A stretch of DNA of 64,000 nucleotides from Tetranychus cinnabarinus (taxonomy: Eukaryota; Arthropoda; Arachnida; Trombidiformes; Tetranychidae). The first letter of the stretch is position 1. Each line of letters starts with the position of its first letter. The stretch is from contig WHVY01000002.1 of NCBI GenBank assembly GCA_022266195.1, positions 7,703,001-7,767,000 on the forward strand, given 5' to 3'. Below are positions 56,528 through 64,000 of this stretch, one piece after another. The notes below the pieces were generated by a model, which saw only the letters and a program-made list of their open reading frames with translations, did not search any database and had not been told where the DNA came from. A program made the translations under genes and the position numbers.

Positions 56528-57127
56528 ATGGGTGATATCGGGTCTGATATTTCTAGAGACGAAGCATCTGAAGTGTATGAGACTGAATCGGCGAAAGACG
56601 CTACCGTAGAGAAAGGACGTAAGTTTGTGACAATTCCAGACGCGGGATATTACTTTTCAGTGGTTGGGTCTGGGTATCTTCCCAATAAGCCCAAAACAGA
56701 AGAGAATTTTCGAGTTGAAGTGTCCTGGCACAATACGTTAGTCACTCCAGCTCAAGTTAAAGGATGGGTTGGTCCTATCCCCAAAGGTTTCAGCCAAAAT
56801 GCTTCAGAACTGCAGGATTGCTCCAACCCTGTCCATTTTAGAATCCAAGAATCCACTGAAGTGAATTACCTTTGCCGTTGGTGCAAAAAGTCATATTCTG
56901 GACGAAACAACCAATACCGCCATGAACGCAAGTGTGACGAACCAGGTGCTCCCGGACATGTTTGTCCTGATCATCCAGACGATTGTTCCAACAAAGACAA
57001 GCCTGGTCACCTCTGTAGATGCCCTCCTAACTGTCCTGGAGCTTGTGAATGGACTCCAAATCGTGAAAATGATAAAAGGAAAAACAATAGTCGTGGCAAT
57101 ATCGCTAGGAAGCGTCAACAATTGTAA
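56528..57127 (+). CDS. uncharacterised C2HC zinc-finger, Cys-rich protein
   Basis: 199 aa, single open exon from ATG. The acidic N-terminus (MGDIGSDISRDEASEV) precedes a VTIPDAGYYFSVVGSGYLP segment. A finger C116-x2-C119-x12-H132-x3-C136 (starting CRWC) is followed by a tail of paired Cys/His: PGHVCPDH, CSNK, PGHLCRCPPNCPGAC. A basic Asn/Arg-rich end (KRKNNSRGNIARKRQQ) could be a nuclear signal. Likely zinc and nucleic-acid binding (inference). An aataaa signal is at about 57143. No signal peptide. An upstream non-coding exon is possible. Adjacent to the foldback element, so it may be host- or element-derived. Confidence 0.6.
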   Translation: MGDIGSDISRDEASEVYETESAKDATVEKGRKFVTIPDAGYYFSVVGSGYLPNKPKTEENFRVEVSWHNTLVTPAQVKGWVGPIPKGFSQNASELQDCSNPVHFRIQESTEVNYLCRWCKKSYSGRNNQYRHERKCDEPGAPGHVCPDHPDDCSNKDKPGHLCRCPPNCPGACEWTPNRENDKRKNNSRGNIARKRQQL

Positions 57128-58080
57128 AACTTTATATTTTTTCAATAAATCATTTCTTTCTCTATCTCTTTTTCAAATAGATACTTGAGAAAGTATTAGT
57201 TTACAGAAGAAACAAAAGGTAAGTAAAAAGTGGAAGAGAAAATTTCGCTTAATCTGGATCCTATAAGATCCATTTTAAAATTGTTTTGAATTCAGCCGTG
57301 ATCGTCAAAAAGTAGTAATGCTAAAATAATCCCATTACATGAATAAGCAATACAATTGTTGGTTAAACAGTTATAACGAAACAAAGAAATTCTGATAAAT
57401 TTTGGATTTTTAAAGAATGGAGATTATGTTAAGTTGTTACAAAATATAATATCATTTACTGATTATTAGGGCTTGGATTTCCCGATTTTTCCCGGAGCTC
57501 AGAAATTGTTCAAAACAAAGAGAAAGGCAGTTTAAATGTATTTTCGAACTATTTAATTCGATTTTAAGCGATTTTTAATCCCCGATTTTTCCCGAATTTG
57601 AGACTTTTTTTCAAATTTCTGAGGCTATTTTTCGAGTAAATTTTGGTGAAAAAGGGTATAAAAAGGGGTGAATTTTGTCCAAATGAATTTTCTTAGGTTT
57701 CTTCGCCATGCATCGACCAAGTTGAGAGAAGTTTGCTCAGTTTTCTAAATCGAAAAGAACCTTGACATTCAATATCTCACTAGATGTGTAACATTTTTCC
57801 TAATTTTCATCGATTTTCCTCACTTTCCCGAATTTTCCCGGAAAAAACACTTTTCATTCCCGAAAAACCTACTTTTTTTCTTCCCGAAATCCAAGCCCTA
57901 CTGATTATGTATGCATAGGTTTCGCAGAAATGAGTTTGAATGCTAATACATTAATGACAAATTCATTTTGGTCACACTTTGAAAGTTTATTTATCATCTG
58001 CAAGCAAATTATTGTCAAGAAAGGTATAAAAATATTAAAGTATAACAGAAATTGTTTTATTAATAGTTGTATATTAAAAT
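57128..58080. other. spacer with hAT MITE and M5 3' flank
   Basis: No gene. 57467-57900 is the MITE; the rest is AT-rich, including the region homologous to the M0 3' flank (tgattattttggtttagcagaaatg-like sequence at about 57900). Confidence 0.5.
57459..57908. mobile_element. hAT-type MITE with 8-bp target duplication
   Basis: Element 57467-57900 (434 bp) with terminal inverted repeats tagggcttggattt...aaatccaagcccta, flanked by ctgattat at 57459-57466 and 57901-57908. TA-G-G-G ends and an 8-bp duplication fit the hAT superfamily. No transposase. Repeated cccgattttt/cccgaattt motifs inside. Confidence 0.8.
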
Positions 58081-59250
58081 CTAACTAGAAAAAATTCTGC
58101 AAACATCAATGATTCGAGTTGAAGTGAGCCTTTTCTTGGTGTCAATGAAATTTGCAATAAAATAATGGTTATCAGTTAATTTTGGGAATGATGAAGCAGT
58201 TTTGTTATCCATTTCAAGAATCATCGTTGGTCTCTGCATAAAGTGACTGGATAAAAGGCTAAAATCACATGTTTTTGATCTCAAGTCAAATAGGAAGAGA
58301 TATTTTAGAGTTTTAATGAATTTTTCCGTCTCGGCTAAAAATTTAGGATAGTCGACTTCGTTTGCATTGAATGTACAATTTTTAGGCAATGTACATTCAT
58401 GTGGTAGATCCAAACCTTCAGAAAAATATTTGTATATAAAGATTCCATCACAAAAGTGCTCACAAAGATCAGTTACTGCCCGTTGAACAAGAGGCTGAAA
58501 CTCTTTCATGGGCACATGATGAGTATACAGTTCAACTGAAAGAGGATCGACTTTGATAGATTTAACGATGTTTGATGTAACATTAACATATTCCATCAAT
58601 GTCAACATGACGATGTCTGTCTTATCAAATGATGATTTCGATGAACCACAAGCGCTTTCCATTTCCATGCTAATATTCTTGGTATATTCGGTGTTTTCAT
58701 GGACCAGATTTACTTCAGTTGGAAAAGTGCGAACCACGATATTCCCGATCCGAAACCTGTTTGTGATCAAGTGGGGAGCCCTAATAGGAAACGCGAAATC
58801 AGGTAATAATGCTGTTCCTAGAAGAGAAAAATTTTCATTTAAATTTTTGTCTGTATCTTTAAGTCATAAAATATTGTCTACGAGTTAATATCATGGTGAT
58901 AATAAAACAATGGTACTTTTAGTCTTATTGTCTTCAGATGACTTCTGGCAGATAGAAAGGCACTCTCAATGAAATGATGAGACTCTACATTACATCAAAG
59001 TACATTAACTACGGTAACTCAACCTTTCTTTAGTGTACAAGAATTGAGTAAGCTCGTTTAAGATACTAACTTACAATAAAAACAACTAACTTAATATAAG
59101 TATCAAGAAATAAATAGACTTACCAATAATATTCATCGGAAAACTCAGTTCCCATTCTTTATCAACATAACCAGGTTTTACCTCCTTAATTACCATACAG
59201 GAAGCAAGTTGAAACACCGAGAAAAAACAAATGAAACTTTTAAAATCCAT
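58081..59250 (-). CDS. type-M secreted protein, pair 5 (divergent member)
   Basis: Exon 1 59250-59124 (42 codons plus one base, signal peptide MDFKSFICFFSVFQLASCM), exon 2 58817-58081 after tttttctcttctag; about 287 aa. The body differs from pairs 1-4 after the acceptor (GTALLPDFAFPIRAPHLITN) and lacks the LCGEDVV Cys. It keeps VVRTFPTEVNLVHENTEYTK, ACGSSKSSFDKTDIV, CTLPKNCTFNANEVDYPK and DNKTASSFPKL. Closest to the dead M0. Divergent from P5 across 512 bp. Confidence 0.8.
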
Positions 59251-59762
59251 TGAATTTGATTGAATCGATTTTCAAGTTAACAGCAATACTTGTTGATATA
59301 CACTATCAACTCACTAGCGGTATTAGTTTTCTAAGTTTAAGTAACAAGAGTTGGTTACTTTCGCTTCTCTAATAGCCAGGTAACCAGAGTAATCAGTGTA
59401 ATAAATATTTTTAAATGAAATGTCACACAAAAATAATCCAAAACCAGGATAACTAGAATAAAATATTCATAAGTTTTAATGACCTTTTCAAATTGCTATT
59501 GAGAAAAGCATGAACATCATTACTTTCTTCAAACATTGAAGTTTCCAATCGAGTAACCATAAAATAACCAAAAAAGTTAAAAGTAACTTTGCCTCAACCA
59601 CTTCTTGACCGAGACTTGCCCTTCCTTTGTTTTGAGCTTAACAACAAAGACCTTTGTTTACTGCATTTCATCTCAAACTATGTTCAATAAACACAAAGAG
59701 TAAGATTGTTTAATCGTTTTTGTTTCAAACCCTTGTGTTCATTTCAATCAACAAAGTGCTCA
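59251..59762. promoter_or_regulatory. bidirectional promoter of pair 5
   Basis: gtaacaagagttggttac at 59341-59358 and aggtaaccagag at about 59378-59389; gacctttgtttactgc at about 59649 near the P-side start. Confidence 0.6.
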
Positions 59763-60473
59763 ATGGATTCAAAATCTCACTTGATTCGTGTTCTTTACGT
59801 TTTGTATTTCATTCATTTGTCAAGTCAATGGAGTGAATCTGAAATACCAGATTTCGCTGCATCTCATGTTAATTATTATATGAACATCAAAACCAGTAAT
59901 GACTGGAAACGGACTAACCTTAAAGACGAAAATGTTCAATGGAGAAATGAGAGGTTCTTTGAAAGTATTTATCATCAAACCTGCAGAGTACAACTCGAAG
60001 AGTATGACAATTGTTATCTTTATTTATTTAAGAATGAAACTAATTCTATTCATGGACCGGTAAAGATCAATTACGAGCAAATTGAATTGGATCTGAAATT
60101 CAATTTGAGCCAAAGTACTAAGGATAAGTATTGGTTCGAGAATCCAGAGAAATTTCAACTTTACTTCTTGGCTAAAGCTCGTTGTATTTTAACGCTATTG
60201 GCATATAAAAGGATTGATAAAATCCAGTCCAGCATGATTCCTCATCTGAATACATATCTTGAATTGGATTTGATAACTGCCTCACTTTTCCCGAAGATCG
60301 AGAGAGACGATTATTTCATAATTAATATCCTTAATTATGATAAACTTGATTACGGTTTGAAAGCCAAGCACGACATAATCCAAGATTTTGAGCTATACAA
60401 AGGTTACGCAGCTTCCCATCCTATTTATAACTATACAATTGTACCCATAAATAGTGCTTTCAACGAAATTTGA
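59763..60473 (+). CDS. type-P secreted protein, pair 5 (divergent member)
   Basis: Single exon, 236 aa from the ATG that aligns with the starts of the other P genes (an in-frame ATG 57 nt upstream would add 19 residues before the signal peptide, so I reject it). Signal peptide MDSKSHLIRVLYVLYFIHLS. Shares YYMNIKTSNDW, DNCYLYLFKNETNSIHGP, LELDLITASLFPKIERDDYF and NYTIVPIN. Has extra Cys (YHQTCRVQ, KARCIL) that pairs 1-4 lack. Closest relative in the window is the fragment at 1-142. Confidence 0.85.
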   Translation: MDSKSHLIRVLYVLYFIHLSSQWSESEIPDFAASHVNYYMNIKTSNDWKRTNLKDENVQWRNERFFESIYHQTCRVQLEEYDNCYLYLFKNETNSIHGPVKINYEQIELDLKFNLSQSTKDKYWFENPEKFQLYFLAKARCILTLLAYKRIDKIQSSMIPHLNTYLELDLITASLFPKIERDDYFIINILNYDKLDYGLKAKHDIIQDFELYKGYAASHPIYNYTIVPINSAFNEI

Positions 60474-63400
60474 AACCACATTCGATTTGTGGAAACAAAG
60501 AAATTTTCAATAAAGACAGTTTCAATCAACTCTAAAATACGATTTTATCATTGATTTACATATACAACTAGCTGAAATAAAAGTTAAAGAGTTGAATAAA
60601 AAATTTTGATAATAACTGTAACCGTGACCTGTTTTCATAAAGAGTTATAATAGTATTTCAACATATCCAGTCAAAGGTTAATAATCAATCAACAGTGTTC
60701 CCTGGAAGATCAAATGAATAGAAAAATTAAAATTGAGAATTGCAGAAATGAAGCTATACAATTGTACCCGTAAACAAGGGATGTCTAAGAAATAGTGCAA
60801 CTAAACTCTTATGTAAAAATAACGGTTTTTTTTGCGTGGATATTAAAAAGATTTTTATAGAAAATCAAAGATAGCACTTTCTTGATTCAGAATATAACTT
60901 GTCAATTAAATTAAAGGGTTGACGTTATTGGTGAAGATGTCGTTATTTTGTCTTCTTTTTCCTCTTCTTCCTATCTTTTCTTTCACAAGATGTACATCTT
61001 CAATCTCTCGGAACTTGATGACGATATACATGTAGACATTGTCGATTGAACTCACTACAACTATTGTACTTATCATTGCTCCTACCTTTGTTAATGACGA
61101 TAATGATAAAATATTACTAAAATCAATATTAATTTACTCTTTGATCCAATTATTGCATTTGTGCAAAAACACGAATCTCATAAAGAAACAAGAAACTGTT
61201 GAAACATGCAACAGATGGAGCTTTGTGGAAACTGGTAAAACTTTTTTACCGCTAAAAAAGTTTGAAAAGTTTTTCGTAGTTTTGACTGAAACTCAAAGAG
61301 CAAGAAAAAAAAGTTGAAATTTGGAGAAAAAGTTTCTCTCTTTTTCGTTTCATCTTTTCTTCACGTTATCATCAATTCACCATCACGCTCTGCTTCCCTC
61401 ACCCGCCCCATCATCAGCCCTTTATCCTTTCTCATTTCATCATCTGTTCGCCTCTCTTTTTCACCTTTCTCATCATTATGTTTTCATCCTTTAAACTCTC
61501 CTCCTTCTCTTCCCTTCTCTCTCTCTCTCTCTCTTTCTTAATGTCATCATCGGTTGCAAACAAAGTCAATTGAGATTACATTTAACCTGTTAACATTGAG
61601 TTTGTGCGCTCACTTTTCTGCCCTTCCGAGCTTTTAAAACATTAACAATATAAAACAGATACAATAGCAATAAGGTTACAAAAGGAATCAACAATAATAA
61701 GATAAAGAAACTGATAAATCTTGTTCAAGTTAATCCAACTTTACAGTCAAGTTCATCATCTTGTTCATCCTCATCTTCATCAACAGTTTCTTGTTCACTT
61801 GTTTGTATTTACGTTTCATTGTTAAACTCACGACGTTTTCATTCAAAATTAACCAGGAAATCAAAGTTTGTCAACAAGTTAAACCAAAGTAATAAACGTT
61901 TAAATATTTGATATTTTCCTTTGCTCTTGTTTAACCAATATTGCCTTTAGTGGGACTCAGTGTTGATCCATTAAAAATACGGATTAAACTTCAGTGTTAT
62001 TTCACCGAAAAGTTGCTCTTGATTAATCTGGATTTTCCTTTCCTTTTCATTCCCTTTTCATTTATTTCAATCCTTTTTCTTCATAGTTGTGCTCAAATCT
62101 GAATCGTTGGATTAATATCGTTATGAATGCAACTTTTTTCACTTCATTTCACTAACTTGACCATCAACAACGCATTCAACTTTGTAAGTAATATTTAAAT
62201 CTAAATTCAAAAATTCCAATTTCGAATTGAAAAGCTGATGAAAAATTCCTAAATGATGAACCGAATTCATAGTTTTACATCTTTTATCGACACTTGCTCT
62301 TATCAGGAAATGCAATCAAAGTTTATTTGTTTGAAATAGAATAATTTTCATCAGAAAATTGCAAAACTTGATAGAATTTCCGATTTTTCCAAATCGATCA
62401 ACAAAATCAATTGAACTCAAACTTTAATCACTCAGAAAAGTTTACAATTTTTGCAAAAGATTTTGAAAATTTCATTCCATTTTCCCATAAATTCATCTCA
62501 AGTTCACACTGAAAATTCAATGTCGGGCAAGAATTGCAAATTTTGAGGGGAAAAAAAGTTTCAAAGATTGACTTTTCATTTTGCAAAATGAATTTAAATT
62601 TTGCCAAAGTCGATGAAAAATGTAAGGAAAAGATGATTGATTGCTGCGTAAATGATCGTTAATAGAATGATATTAAATTTTGATTTGAAAATCAATAGAC
62701 CAAAGTAAACTAATTAATGTTATTATTTGTTGCCAATCAAAAGTGTCGCCAATAAAAAAAAAGTTTATCCGCAAACAAAAACGAGAAATTAATAACAATT
62801 GAACTGTCAAGGGTAATATTTATCATTATTTGTCCTCTTTTATCCCTTTTAGTTCAATATTATCATTATTGGAACAATCTCGCAATTTTTATCCACATTA
62901 TTATAATTATTATTATCATTATTATTGCTTGTCAGCGATTCATTGCTGTTCATTGCGCACTTCAATAAGCTTTAGTTTCTTCTCTTTTTTTCATCATTCA
63001 ATTGAGTTAAATGTTTGACATAATTATCAGGTCAATTTGAGTTATGCCAAATTTAACCTTATACAATTGACGAAATGAAAAATGAAAAACGATGATGATG
63101 ATGGTGAAGATGGGGATGGAAACGATGCACGCGTTTGAATGTGAACAGTGTCAAGACCCAGCCTAGTGAGTTGATTTTCAATTTACAGGTAAACAGATAA
63201 TGTTGGAGTGTTCATTCAGCCATTCTAATGGTAATCAATCTACTCGATAAATGGGTCGTTCAGTGATATTCAGTGAGAGATGATGGTGAGGGAAGGTTAA
63301 CTGGGTGAGAGGAAGAAAGATGATCTGAAAAGTGTATCAGAGTTGAGCTTTTGTTTCAACACACACAAAAAAAATTCAACCAAATTTGCATTTCCAGCAT

Positions 63401-64000
63401 TTCCATTCAACCTTTTCACATTTTCATTGAAATTAAAACATTGTCTTGCCTCATCAATGATTACTCATTTTAATCAGTAAATCAGTTTGTTTCAATGTGA
63501 GAAAAGAAGAGAGAAGAACAAAATTTCAAATTTATTTCCAAATTCATTCAAATCTCTTCAAATGCTAATCGAGTTAATTGGCCATAAATTTTCTCAATCA
63601 ATGGCTTTTGTTGCAAACAAATGTTCACTTTTTTCAGCGATTTCAACGATTTTTGCAAATGTTTAGTTTTTCAAACATTTCAAGAGTCAAGAAATTTTCC
63701 GTTTTTTGACCTTTTTTCTGGCGATTTGAATGATTTTAGCTAAAGTTTGAATCCATTTTCTGGTGAAATTGCAAGGAAACATCTTGCCTTTTTGTTCAAT
63801 TTTAATTTGATTTTTGTTGGAAATGCTTTTGTGCTTAAAATTCAGTCCAATTTAGTTGCAATGTTCAACTTGATTCATGATCTTGATTTTTCTCCTGCAA
63901 GTTTATTCTTATTTTGGAAAAATTAAATTTAACTCTCTGATGATTATTTGATTGAATTAAATTGGACCTACAATAAATGACCTGAAACACATTTCCGTGT
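60474..64000. other. 3' flank of P5 then unannotated non-coding DNA
   Basis: 60474-60765 duplicates 143-440. A CT microsatellite lies at about 61519-61545. Low-complexity Ser/Leu/Pro ORFs near 61314-61541 come from that pyrimidine run. A gtaagtaat donor-like string at 62184 could end a non-coding first exon of a plus-strand gene to the right (weak). Nothing else supportable. Confidence 0.4.

Noticed and set aside
61314..61541. Ser/Leu/Pro-rich ORF at 61314-61541
   Set aside because: Arises from a pyrimidine-rich microsatellite region.

Overview
The window is AT-rich eukaryotic DNA with short AT-bounded introns, a signal-peptide gene family in tandem, and arthropod-type proteins (a Kv-channel-interacting EF-hand protein, alpha-spectrin-derived sequence and an SLC46-type transporter). 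Small introns (about 60 to 700 bp) and base composition fit a compact arthropod genome. A spider mite (Tetranychus-like) is my best guess, but this is inference, not proof. Layout: positions 1-142 hold the 3' end of a secreted-protein gene (type P). A seven-exon KChIP-like gene lies on the minus strand at 1079-10477 with a 7.2 kb first intron. From 10907 to 17464 lies a dead type-M secreted-protein gene, split by a 5.7 kb LTR retroelement whose 172-bp LTRs look identical. The element has a gag-like ORF, no recognisable pol, a long repeat-filled leader and an extra Cys-rich ORF. From about 17.5 to 60.5 kb come five head-to-head gene pairs. In each pair a two-exon type-M gene (minus strand, about 287-297 aa, signal peptide) and a single-exon type-P gene (plus strand, about 228-237 aa, signal peptide) face away from each other across a 512-537 bp shared promoter. 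M and P proteins share a C-terminal LELD..TA.LFPK....YFI module and are probably ancient paralogues. Between pairs 1-4, and beyond pair 4 to about 52.2 kb, the spacers are built from decayed minus-strand copies of alpha-spectrin sequence. These contain about 37 copies of a compact inverted repeat, most of them 62 bp long. The arms of these hairpins vary between copies in a compensatory way (for example cgtaactg/cagttacg, cgtagctg/cagctacg, cataagag/ctcttatg), and most imperfections are G.U pairs if the plus strand is the RNA. I consider this miRNA-like or hpRNA-like hairpin cluster, carried on spectrin-derived units and interleaved with the secreted-protein pairs, the most likely undescribed system here. 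Right of the array are an SLC46/PCFT-like transporter (53200-54932), a 1.44 kb foldback element, a Cys-rich C2HC zinc-finger gene (56528-57127), a hAT-type MITE with a perfect 8-bp target duplication, and pair 5. The last 3.2 kb is non-coding as far as I can see. How the parts may work together: the M/P pairs look like co-regulated secreted products under a bidirectional promoter. The tandem segments that duplicated the pairs also duplicated the spectrin/hairpin units, so hairpin and gene copy number expanded together. Whether the hairpins are expressed or regulate anything is unknown from sequence alone.
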